Below are positions 38,867 to 52,869 of a stretch of DNA of 64,000 nucleotides, piece by piece. The notes beneath the pieces were generated by a model that was not told the DNA's origin, did no database searches, and saw nothing but the letters and a program-made list of their open reading frames with translations. A program made the position numbers and the translations under genes. The stretch spans positions 124,001-188,000 of the forward strand of contig NZ_JACHEQ010000003.1 in assembly GCF_014201515.1 (NCBI RefSeq). The letters are read 5' to 3'. Every line of letters starts with the position of its first letter. Within the stretch, counting starts at the first letter, position 1. The stretch comes from Anoxybacillus mongoliensis (GTDB taxonomy: Bacteria; Bacillota; Bacilli; Bacillales; Anoxybacillaceae).

Positions 38867-39487
38867 ATGGTGGAACAGTTGTTGCAACGCATTTTTGATG
38901 AGCTGGCATTTTTACGTGCAAACATGGCAACAAAAGAAGACGTCGCTATGTTGAAAGATGAGATTCGAGCGTTAGAAAGCCGCGTCAGTCATATTGAGCA
39001 GACGATGGCCACGAAAGACGATATCGCAAGCATTGAACAGCGCATGGCAACAAAAGATGATATCGCTGTTATGGACAAACGCATCGAACACATCGAACAA
39101 ACGATGGCCACAAAAGACGATATCGCAAGCATCGAACAACGTATGGCGACAAAAGACGATATCGCTGCGTTACAAAACAGTATGCATGCGCTCGAACATC
39201 GAGTAGATCGGATTGAGCAAACAATGGCAACAAAAGAAGATGTAGCACTTGTGCCAGCGATTCGTGAAATGGTTGGACAATTAATGGAACGAATGACGGT
39301 TGTTGAGTTGCATGTGCAAGAAATTCCAGTGATGAAACAACAAATCGAACAGTTGTCACAACAAATGGAAGAAGGGTTTGAGAAAATAGCGCATCAAGAA
39401 ACGATCCTACAAGCATTATCACTCCGTTCGATTCAACAAGCAAACGATATCCACTATTTAAAAACAAACGTCATTTCCACAAAGTAA
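38867..39487 (+). CDS. Hypothetical coiled-coil protein with MATKDDI repeats
   Basis: I do not recognise a characterised homologue. The 206-residue acidic-basic protein lacks a signal peptide or membrane segment and is predicted to be almost wholly helical. The heptamer MATK(D/E)D(I/V) occurs six times, at residues 20, 47, 60, 80, 93 and 120, with the symmetrical spacing 27-13-20-13-27. A 33-residue unit is duplicated in tandem (residues 43-67 and 76-100 identical). The C-terminal third (LVPAIREMVGQLMERM to the end) is a separate heptad-rich helix. The ATG at 38867 is five bases after GGAGG. It lies alone between rqcH and pyrE with its own promoter and terminator. A scaffold or oligomer-forming role is only a guess. 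Confidence 0.85.
   Translation: MVEQLLQRIFDELAFLRANMATKEDVAMLKDEIRALESRVSHIEQTMATKDDIASIEQRMATKDDIAVMDKRIEHIEQTMATKDDIASIEQRMATKDDIAALQNSMHALEHRVDRIEQTMATKEDVALVPAIREMVGQLMERMTVVELHVQEIPVMKQQIEQLSQQMEEGFEKIAHQETILQALSLRSIQQANDIHYLKTNVISTK
38993..39166 (+). repeat. 99-bp-period tandem repeat inside the coiled-coil gene
   Basis: Bases 38993-39067 and 39092-39166 encode the same 25 residues with a 99-bp period. They differ at nine positions, all synonymous third-base changes, showing an old duplication held by protein-level constraint. Confidence 0.9.
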
Positions 39488-39488
39488 G

Positions 39489-39520
39489 AAAAGGGTGTCG
39501 CTCGTGGGACACCCTTGTTT
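39489..39520 (+). terminator. Bidirectional terminator between the repeat gene and pyrE
   Basis: A perfect 9-bp stem (AAGGGTGTC 39491-39499 with GACACCCTT 39508-39516), 8-nt loop, GTTTTTA on the plus side and TTTTCTTAC on the minus side. It serves both the plus-strand gene and the converging pyr operon. Confidence 0.9.
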
Positions 39521-40134
39521 TTATGTTCCTAACTGCTCACGCCAATGATGTAACGTCGCTCGCTCTTCTTCGGTAATGATACCGAGTTCCATCGCTGTGT
39601 CCATCAACGTATCGTAATCAGTCACCGTATAGACCGGAACGTGCTCGTGTTCAAACGCTCGTTTTCCTTTTTCTAATCCGTATGTAAAAATCGCAACGAC
39701 GCCAAGCACGTGGCATCCTGCTTCGCGCAAAGCGCGCACGGCATTGAGTGAACTGCCGCCTGTTGAAATTAAATCTTCAATGACGACGACGTGTTTCCCT
39801 TGTTCGACTTTCCCTTCAATTTGCTTTCCTTTTCCGTGTCCTTTCGCTTGACTGCGAACGTAGCACATCGGCATATTCAACCGCTCGCTCACCCATGCGG
39901 CATGAGGAATGCCTGCGGTAGCTGTGCCAGCGACGACGTCGACGGTTGGAAAATGCGTGCGAATGAGTGATGTCAGTTCGTCAGCAATGGCTTGTCTAAT
40001 TGCGGGATACGCTAACGTCAAGCGATTGTCGCAATAAATGGGCGATTGTATACCTGAAGACCACGTAAACGGTTCGTTTGGGCGCAATGATACTGCGCCA
40101 ATAGAAAGCAATTGTTTTGCGATTTCTTTTTTCA

Positions 40135-40135
<1 letters not shown>
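39521..40135 (-). CDS. pyrE: Orotate phosphoribosyltransferase
   Basis: PyrE joins orotate to PRPP to make OMP. The 204-residue protein has the catalytic segment [16 protein letters not shown] near 21, [11 protein letters not shown] and the PRPP loop [18 protein letters not shown] near 117. ATG 40135 overlaps the pyrF TAA by one base (TAATG), and the six extra codons upstream are ignored for that reason. It is the last gene of the operon and ends at a strong terminator. Confidence 0.98.
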
Positions 40136-42515
<2,380 letters not shown>

Positions 42516-42519
<4 letters not shown>

Positions 42520-45500
42520 ACGCCCACCTTCTTTTCTGTCATCGCTGTTGTCGAAAACGTCATCGCTTCTAAGACGAGAAGCATCGCTTTCGCTGTATCG
42601 AGCGACGTTAAGCAAGGAATGCCGTTTTCGACTGCTTCGCGACGAATGCGGAATCCGTCGCTTTCTGTTTCTTTTCCTTTTGTTAATGTGTTAATGACGA
42701 CTTGCGCTTCGCCTTGGCGAATGACGTCAAGAATGTTCGGTGTCCCGGTATGAATTTTTTCGACGACAGTCACCGGAATGTTCGCTTCGCGCAACGTTTG
42801 CGCGGTGCCGTTTGTCGCTAGCAACTGATATCCAATATTGTAAAAGCGACGGGCGATGTCGATCGCCTCTTCTTTATCTTTATCGGCAATGGTCAATAAG
42901 ACCGCCCCGTACGGACGAATGTGAATCCCTGAAGCGACAAGCCCTTTATAAAGCGCCTTCGCAAACGTGTCGTCTTTTCCGATCACTTCACCCGTTGATT
43001 TCATTTCTGGACCGAGCGAAATATCGACGTTGCGCAACTTCGCGAATGAAAAGACCGGTGCTTTCACATATACGCCTTCGCTTTCTTCTTTCAATCCGGT
43101 GTAGTAGCCAAGCTCTTTTAGCTTCGCCCCTAAAATGACTTTCGTCGCGAGATTGGCCATCGGGACGTTCGTAATTTTACTTAAAAATGGAACGGTGCGG
43201 CTTGAACGCGGATTCACTTCTAACACGTACACATCACCGTCATATAGCACGAACTGAATGTTCAACAAGCCGACGATGCGCAACCCTTTCGCAAGCGCAA
43301 TCGTATAATCAACAATTTTTTGTTTGATGTCTCTTGTTAACGTCTGCGGTGGATAGACGGCGATCGAATCGCCCGAATGGACACCAGCGCGCTCAATATG
43401 TTCCATAATGCCTGGAATGAATACATCTTCTCCGTCGGAAATCGCATCGACTTCGATTTCTTTTCCGATTAAATAACGGTCGATTAATACAGGATGTTGC
43501 GGATTTACTTTCACCGCGTGCTCCATGTAATGTAGCAGCTCTTCTTTTTTATAGACGATTTCCATTGCCCGACCGCCAAGTACATACGACGGGCGCACGA
43601 GAACAGGATAGCCGATGTCTTCAGCGATGCGTACCGCTTCTTCAACCGAAAACGCTGTTTTTCCTTTCGGCTGTGGAATGCCGAGTTGCGCAAGCGTCCG
43701 CTCAAATTTGTCGCGGTTTTCGGCGCGATCTAAATCTTCGAGCGACGTGCCGAGAATGCGCACCCCGCGCGCGGCTAATTCCGCTGCTAAGTTGATCGCT
43801 GTTTGTCCGCCAAATTGAACGATGACGCCAATTGGCTGTTCTAAATCGATGACGTGCATCACATCTTCAATCGTTAACGGTTCAAAGTATAGCTTATCGG
43901 AAATGCTAAAGTCGGTTGATACCGTCTCTGGATTGTTGTTAATAATGATCGCTTCATACCCCGCTTCTTTAATCGCCCATACGGAATGAACGGTCGCGTA
44001 GTCAAACTCGATTCCTTGCCCGATACGAATCGGACCAGAGCCAAGGACGACGACACTTTCGCGCGGCGTAACAAGCGATTCGTTTTCTTCTTCATACGTG
44101 CTGTAATAATACGGCGTTTCTGATTCAAATTCCGCTGCACACGTATCGACCATTTTATACACCGGCGTAATGCAAGCGCGTTTACGTATCTCATAGACGT
44201 CGCGTTCTGCCATATGCCAGCATTTCGCAATGGCCACATCGGAAAAGCCCATTTCTTTTGCTTTTTTTAGTACGTCGATATCACCAACATGTTCGCGTAA
44301 AACCGATTCGTACTTCACAATGTCTGCAATTTTTGTTAAAAAGAACGGATCGATTTGACTCCATGCATGCACTTGTTCGACCGTTACGCCGCGACGAAAC
44401 GCTTCCGCAATGTAAAATGGACGTTCATCTCCTGCTTTTTGAATGCGTTTTTGTAGCAGCGCATCATCGACTTGTTCTTTTAGCTCCAAATGATAGACGT
44501 TCGTTTCAAGCGAGCGTACCGCTTTTAATAGCGACTCTTCAAACGTGCGCCCGATCGCCATCACTTCTCCTGTCGCTTTCATTTGCGTGCCGAGATGGCG
44601 GTTCGCTGATTCAAATTTATCAAACGGAAAGCGCGGAATTTTTGTGACGACGTAATCAAGCGTTGGCTCAAAGCAAGCGTACGTTTTTCCCGTCACAGGA
44701 TTCATCATTTCATCAAGCGTTAAACCGACCGCAATTTTTGCGGCGAGTTTCGCAATCGGATACCCCGTTGCTTTCGATGCAAGCGCCGATGAGCGACTGA
44801 CGCGCGGGTTGACTTCAATGACGTAATATTGAAAACTGTGCGGATCAAGGGCAAGCTGCACGTTGCAACCCCCTTCAATGCCGAGCGCACGAATAATGCG
44901 GAGCGAGGCGTTTCGCAACAGTTGATATTCGCGATCGCTTAACGTTTGGCTTGGGGCAACGACAATCGAATCGCCCGTATGAATGCCGACCGGATCGATA
45001 TTTTCCATATTGCAGACGACGATCGCATTGTCTTTCGCATCGCGCATCACTTCATATTCAATTTCTTTATAGCCCGCGATACTTTTTTCTAATAAACATT
45101 GATGAACAGGGCTCATTTTTAAACCGCTTGAGACGATGTCGATCAGCTCTTCTTCGTTCGTACAAATGCCTCCGCCTGTTCCACCGAGCGTAAATGCAGG
45201 GCGAACGATGACCGGATACCCGATTTGTTCAACGAACGCATACGCTTCTTGCAAACTATGTACGATTGCGCTTTCTGGCACCGGTTCGCCAAGTTCGTTC
45301 ATAAGCGCTCGAAATTGTTCGCGGTCTTCTGCTTTTTCAATCGCTTCTAATTTTGTGCCGAGAATTTCAACGCCGCACTCTTCAAGTACTCCCGCTTTTG
45401 CCAATTCGACCGCCAAATTTAACCCCGTCTGTCCGCCAAGCGTCGGCAAAATGGCATCGGGCCGTTCTTTCCGAATGACGCGGGCGACAAATTCGAGCGT

Positions 45501-45707
45501 TAACGGCTCCATATACACTTTGTCGGCAATTTGTGTATCGGTCATAATTGTTGCCGGATTGGAGTTGACGAGAATGACTTTATATCCTTCTTCTTTTAAC
45601 GCTAAACACGCTTGCGTTCCCGCATAATCGAACTCCGCTGCCTGCCCGATGACGATCGGTCCAGAACCGATGACGAGAATCGTTTCAATATCTTGACGTT
45701 TAGGCAT
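42516..45707 (-). CDS. carB: Carbamoyl-phosphate synthase large subunit
   Basis: The pyrimidine-pathway enzyme (pyrAB) makes carbamoyl phosphate from bicarbonate, ATP and glutamine-derived ammonia. The 1063-residue protein is two homologous ATP-grasp halves: residues 1-~400 ([58 protein letters not shown]) and about 550-930 ([55 protein letters not shown]), followed by an MGS-like allosteric domain. ATG 45707 (MPKRQDIE) overlaps carA by eight bases. Confidence 0.98.
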
Positions 45708-46790
45708 GAACGACACCTCTTTCTTTTTTAAACTGTTCAATCATCGCCATAAAATCATCAAATAAACCGTTTGCATCTTCTGGACCTGGTGACGCTTCGG
45801 GATGATATTGCACCGTAAACGCGGGAACGTCGCGATGACGAAGCCCTTCAATCGTTCCGTCGTTTAATGCGATATGCGTCACTTCTAATCGCGTATGAAC
45901 GAGCGACTGTTCCGTGACAGTGTAGCCGTGATTTTGCGAGGTGATCGCTACTTTTCCTGTTTCAATATGTTTCACCGGATGATTTGAACCGCGATGGCCG
46001 AACTTCATTTTTTCTGTATTCGCTCCGCAGGCGAGCGCAAACAGTTGATGGCCGAGGCAAATGCCGAAAAGCGGCACACGCCCAAGCACACCTCGAATCA
46101 TGTCGATCGCCTCCGGCACATCTTTCGGATCCCCTGGTCCGTTTGATAACATAACGCCGTCGGGATGAAGTTGCAACACATCTTCTGTGGTTGCGTTGTA
46201 TGGTAATACGACAACGTCGCAATGACGTTTATTTAATTCGCGCAAAATGCCGTGCTTCATGCCAAAGTCGATTAAAACGACGCGATGGCCGCGCCCTGGG
46301 CTAGCGTATGGGCTTTTTGTCGATACGCGCTTCACTTGATCGCGCGCAAGTTCCGTTTCTTTTAAATAAGCGACCGCCTCCGAAACGGACACGTCCATGT
46401 CGCAAATCATTCCTTTTAACGTGCCGTATTGGCGAATGATGCGCGTCAGTTTCCTCGTATCGACACCGGCTAAACCCGGAATGTTTTTTGTGCGCAAATA
46501 TTCGTCAATCGTTAGCTCGCTTCGCCAATTGGACGGAGATGTACACGCTTCTTTTACGATAAAACCGAACACATGCGGTTCAATCGATTCGAAATCATCA
46601 CGGTTGATGCCATAGTTTCCGATCAAAGGATACGTCATCGTCACGATTTGCCCGCAATACGACGGATCGGTTAAAATTTCTTGATATCCTGTCATTCCTG
46701 TGTTAAAAACGACTTCACCGATTGTTTGTCGTTCACTTCCAAACGCTTCGCCAACAAAGCGCGTACCATCTTCTAAAATAAGTTGTCGTT

Positions 46791-46794
<4 letters not shown>
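45700..46794 (-). CDS. carA: Carbamoyl-phosphate synthase small subunit
   Basis: The glutaminase subunit (pyrAA) of the pyrimidine-specific synthase. The 364-residue protein has an N-terminal domain ([26 protein letters not shown] near 32) and a class I glutamine amidotransferase domain with [10 protein letters not shown], the nucleophile in [13 protein letters not shown] near 246 and [10 protein letters not shown] near 335. ATG 46794 gives [10 protein letters not shown] and overlaps the pyrC stop by four bases; the longer frame reaches into pyrC and is not used. Confidence 0.98.
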
Positions 46795-48981
<2,187 letters not shown>

Positions 48982-48985
48982 TTAG

Positions 48986-49108
48986 TAAAAAACACCTTGC
49001 CGAGCGAGGCAAGGTGTTTCAAAAGCATGAGGAAAGAGACCGTTTCAATGAACGGATTTCCTCTAGCACACCTTTGTAAGCCTCGCTGGACTTCTTTTAA
49101 AAGGTGTG
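48986..49108 (-). promoter_or_regulatory. PyrR attenuator between pyrP and pyrB
   Basis: On the minus strand a PyrR-binding anti-antiterminator (stem 49067-49075 with 49100-49108, loop AGTCCAGCGAGGCT) starts at the pyrP stop codon. An 11-bp terminator follows (48991-49001 with 49008-49018) with a run of six T. UMP-bound PyrR stabilises the first hairpin and so permits termination before pyrB. Confidence 0.9.
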
Positions 49109-50401
49109 TTATGCGACATCATGTTTTTGTTCAAATACGCTATCCGACACTTTCGGACGACCTGGCAAAATGAGGTTTAACACAATACCTGTGATGGCCG
49201 CAAGCGCCATACCGTGCACTTCAAATTGTTCTGACACTTTCACAACGGCATCCCCGATGCCAATGACGAGAATAACAGATGAAATGACTAAGTTTCGTTT
49301 GTCTCCAAAGTCGATTTTACTATCGACAAGCATGCGCAAACCAGAAGAGGCGATAATTCCAAATAATAAGATGGATACACCGCCCATGACCGGCGTCGGA
49401 ATCGAGCTAATGAGCGCTGTCACTTTACCTAAAAATCCGAACGCGATCGCAAGGACCGCTGCACCAGCTAACACGTACACGCTATATACGCGCGTAATCG
49501 CTAATACGCCGATATTTTCGCCGTATGTCGTCTTTGGCGGGCCACCGATGAGCGCCGAAATCATCGTCGCTAATCCGTCACCAAAAATCGAGCGATGTAA
49601 CCCCGGCTCTTTAATGTAGTCGCGCCCAACGACTTTGCTTAATACGAGCTGATGACCGATATGTTCAGATAATGTCACGATGGCGACAGGCACCATCAAA
49701 AGCACAATATCGAGCGTCACGCGCACATCGTAATGAACGAACGGCAATAAGAAATCTGGCATTTCAATCCATTTTGCTTTTGCCACCCCTGATAAATCGA
49801 CGACACCGACAGCTAACGCGTACACGTAGCCAACGATAATGCCCATCAGAACAGGTACGAGACTAAACATTCCTCTTGATAAAATCGAAAACATAATCGT
49901 TGCAGCAAGCGTCACAACTGCAACAGAAAAGTGCGTCAAGCTATATTTTCCGTCTGGACCGTTCATCGCCATGCTGACAGCGACGTTCGCTAATCCTAAG
50001 CCGATGACAATAATGACCGGACCGACGACGATTGGTGGAAGTAAATTCATAATCCAACGATACCCTGCTTTTTTAATCGCTAAAGCGACGATGCCATATA
50101 CGAGTCCCGCTAAAAAGCTTCCGATCATTGCTGCACCCGGACCACCTGCTGCTTTTGCTGCAATAATTGGCGTAATAAACGCGAACGATGAGCCGAGGTA
50201 AGCAGGCACTTGCCATTTTGTGACGATTAAAAAGGCGAGTGTGCCGAGCCCGCTTGAAATAAGCGCCATCGCTGGGCTTAATCCGACTAAATACGGCACT
50301 AAAATCGTTGCACCAAACATTGCAAATAAATGTTGTAAACTAAGTGTAACAAGCTGCCCAAAAGAAGGGACATCCTTCACGTCTAATACTGGTTTGTTCA
50401 T
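49109..50401 (-). CDS. pyrP: Uracil permease
   Basis: PyrP is a uracil:proton symporter of the NCS2 (nucleobase:cation) family. The 430-residue, strongly hydrophobic protein has about 12-14 membrane segments and family motifs: FGATILVPYLVG near 35, FITPIIAAKA near 74, IGDGLATMISALIGGPPKTTYGENIGV near 268 and GIIASSGLRML near 352. It lies between the second and third PyrR attenuators, so uptake is turned off by UMP together with synthesis. Confidence 0.97.
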   Translation of the reverse strand: MNKPVLDVKDVPSFGQLVTLSLQHLFAMFGATILVPYLVGLSPAMALISSGLGTLAFLIVTKWQVPAYLGSSFAFITPIIAAKAAGGPGAAMIGSFLAGLVYGIVALAIKKAGYRWIMNLLPPIVVGPVIIVIGLGLANVAVSMAMNGPDGKYSLTHFSVAVVTLAATIMFSILSRGMFSLVPVLMGIIVGYVYALAVGVVDLSGVAKAKWIEMPDFLLPFVHYDVRVTLDIVLLMVPVAIVTLSEHIGHQLVLSKVVGRDYIKEPGLHRSIFGDGLATMISALIGGPPKTTYGENIGVLAITRVYSVYVLAGAAVLAIAFGFLGKVTALISSIPTPVMGGVSILLFGIIASSGLRMLVDSKIDFGDKRNLVISSVILVIGIGDAVVKVSEQFEVHGMALAAITGIVLNLILPGRPKVSDSVFEQKHDVA

Positions 50402-50425
50402 CTTCTCTCTCCCTTTCTTTTATAT

Positions 50426-50519
50426 AAAAAACCCTCTTTGTCCGTACGAAAGCACAAAGAGGGTGTAGGAAACGAATCCCCTTTGTCAGCCTCGCTGGAC
50501 TGCCTTTAAAAAGGGTGCT
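50426..50519 (-). promoter_or_regulatory. PyrR attenuator between pyrR and pyrP
   Basis: The minus-strand spacer has a PyrR-binding hairpin (50478-50515; loop AGTCCAGCGAGGCTGAC) directly after the pyrR stop, and an 11-bp terminator (50431-50441 with 50454-50464) followed by six T residues. The loop is nearly identical to that of the pyrP-pyrB attenuator. Confidence 0.9.
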
Positions 50520-51245
<726 letters not shown>

Positions 51246-51280
51246 CTAAATCTGAAATTTTATACTTTCTTGTCTTTTAC

Positions 51281-51385
51281 AAAAAACCCCTCTCACCGTT
51301 TGGCGAGAGGGTACATGTAGGCATACGTCACCTAGATCCGACACCTTCTCAGCCTCACGGGACTGAACTTAAAGGTCTTTGCTCA
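51281..51385 (-). promoter_or_regulatory. PyrR attenuator in the pyr operon leader
   Basis: The first PyrR-binding hairpin (51343-51376, loop AGTCCCGTGAGGCTGAG) begins close to the predicted transcription start. A 7-bp terminator (51288-51294 with 51305-51311, extended inside by CC/GG) with six T residues follows. It governs the whole operon. Confidence 0.88.
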
Positions 51386-51394
51386 CTTGAATTC

Positions 51395-51423
51395 ATTTTA
51401 CGTTTCCTTGTTTCATTTGTCAA
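51395..51423 (-). promoter_or_regulatory. Sigma-A promoter of the pyr operon
   Basis: TTGACA (51423-51418) and TAAAAT (51400-51395) with a 17-nt spacer on the minus strand. The TGA inside the -35 box is the rluD stop codon. Confidence 0.85.
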
Positions 51424-52331
51424 CGATTATTTCGCAACATGTCGAGCAATCGTTCAAATTCATGAGGAATCGGAGCTTCAAACTGCAAATATTCGCCTGT
51501 GCGCGGGTGATGAAACCCTAATACACCGGCATGAAGCGCTTGCCCGTCAATCGGTAACGTTTTGCGCGGACCGTATTTCGGATCACCCGCCAGCGGATAG
51601 CCGATATATTTCATATGGACGCGAATTTGATGCGTTCGCCCAGTTTCGAGTTGACACTCCACAAACGTATAATGTTCAAATCGTTCGAGGACGCGAAAAT
51701 GCGTCACCGCTTCTTTTCCATTTTCAACAACGGCCATGCTTTGACGATCGCGTGGGTCGCGCCCGATCGGTGCGTCAATTGTCCCGTAATCGTGCGGAAT
51801 GACGCCGTGAACAATCGCGACGTATTTGCGCGTCACCGTTTTGTTTACAAGTTGATTGACGAGCGATTCGTGCGCCAAATCGTTTTTTGCGACCATTAAT
51901 AAACCAGACGTATCTTTATCGATGCGATGAACAATGCCCGGTCGCAATACACCGTTAATGCCCGAAAGGTCTTGACAATGAGCAAGCAAGGCGTTGACAA
52001 GCGTCCCGTGCATATGTCCCGGCGCTGGATGAACGACCATGCCGCGCGGCTTATTGACAACGAGCACGTCCGCATCTTCGTAATAAATGTCGAGCGGAAT
52101 TGGCTCTGGTTCCACATCTAACGGCTCCGGATCAGGAATGGAAATGATCACTTCATCATCGATATGGCATTTGTAGTTCGGTTTCACCGCTTTGCCATTG
52201 ACAAGCACATGCCCTTCTTTTAACCATTGTTGTACTTGAGAACGCGACCATTGTTCATTTAATTCGGCAATGACTTTGTCAATGCGTTCCCCATCATGTT
52301 GTTCTTCAATCGTGAGTTGAATTTGCTCCAT
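51420..52331 (-). CDS. rluD: RluD-type pseudouridine synthase
   Basis: A 303-residue RluA-family protein (YlyB in B. subtilis) with an N-terminal S4 RNA-binding domain ([20 protein letters not shown], about 16-60) and a pseudouridine synthase domain carrying the catalytic Asp in [20 protein letters not shown] (near 136), [12 protein letters not shown] and PLAGDPKYG. It probably modifies helix 69 of 23S rRNA, but RluA family members differ in targets, so the exact sites are uncertain. It overlaps lspA by 26 bases and its stop codon lies within the pyr promoter -35 box. Confidence 0.93.
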   Translation of the reverse strand: MEQIQLTIEEQHDGERIDKVIAELNEQWSRSQVQQWLKEGHVLVNGKAVKPNYKCHIDDEVIISIPDPEPLDVEPEPIPLDIYYEDADVLVVNKPRGMVVHPAPGHMHGTLVNALLAHCQDLSGINGVLRPGIVHRIDKDTSGLLMVAKNDLAHESLVNQLVNKTVTRKYVAIVHGVIPHDYGTIDAPIGRDPRDRQSMAVVENGKEAVTHFRVLERFEHYTFVECQLETGRTHQIRVHMKYIGYPLAGDPKYGPRKTLPIDGQALHAGVLGFHHPRTGEYLQFEAPIPHEFERLLDMLRNNR

Positions 52332-52794
52332 CGCTCATTCCCTTTCGTTGTTTTTCTTCGATCCATGTATAAATAAACATGAGCGCAACACCAATCGTTA
52401 ATGCTGCATCGGCGACGTTAAAAATCGGAAAGCTATAATTGAAAATATACGTATGCACAAAGTCGACGACTTCTTTTCGAAACACGCGATCAATAAAGTT
52501 GCCGAGCGCGCCCCCAAGCATAAGTCCAAGGGCGATACCAAATAGTCGCTGCGTCGGCTGCAACCGTTGAATGTATATGACGATGCCGACAACAACGACG
52601 AGAGTAATGACATAAAACAGCCAAAACTGTCCTTGCAACATCCCCCATGCCGCTCCACGATTGCGGTGCGACGTCATGTATAAGACGTTTTCAATAATTG
52701 GAATGCTTTCCCCTAATTCCATATAGCGAACGACGAGCCATTTCGTCCATTGGTCGATGACAATGACGACAAAAGCAAGCAAATAATATAACAT
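52306..52794 (-). CDS. lspA: Lipoprotein signal peptidase
   Basis: LspA (signal peptidase II) removes signal peptides from prolipoproteins. The 162-residue protein has four predicted membrane helices and the catalytic aspartates in [17 protein letters not shown] and [15 protein letters not shown]. Two adjacent ATG codons (52797, 52794) follow GGAGGGG; the second is better spaced, while the earlier TTG-type start of the open frame would lie before the ribosome-binding site. It is separated from ileS by about 75 bases; the ylyA gene found here in B. subtilis is absent. Confidence 0.95.
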   Translation of the reverse strand: MLYYLLAFVVIVIDQWTKWLVVRYMELGESIPIIENVLYMTSHRNRGAAWGMLQGQFWLFYVITLVVVVGIVIYIQRLQPTQRLFGIALGLMLGGALGNFIDRVFRKEVVDFVHTYIFNYSFPIFNVADAALTIGVALMFIYTWIEEKQRKGMSDGANSTHD

Positions 52795-52869
52795 CATACC
52801 CCTCCAAAGCAAAATTCTTTTTCATTTTATCATAAACAATCCCCCCTTGAAAGCTAGGGGGGATATGTG

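Noticed and set aside
38996-39240. Possible CRISPR-like or non-coding direct repeat in the coiled-coil gene
   Set aside because: The repeats are in frame, have synonymous changes only and irregular spacing, so they belong to a protein-coding repeat.
45136-45627. A 163-codon plus-strand open frame opposite carB
   Set aside because: Shadow of the ATP-grasp coding sequence, with no domain or start signal.
49104-49619. A 171-codon plus-strand open frame opposite pyrP
   Set aside because: It starts in the PyrR attenuator and is low-complexity Thr/Pro/Ile; pyrP on the other strand is complete.
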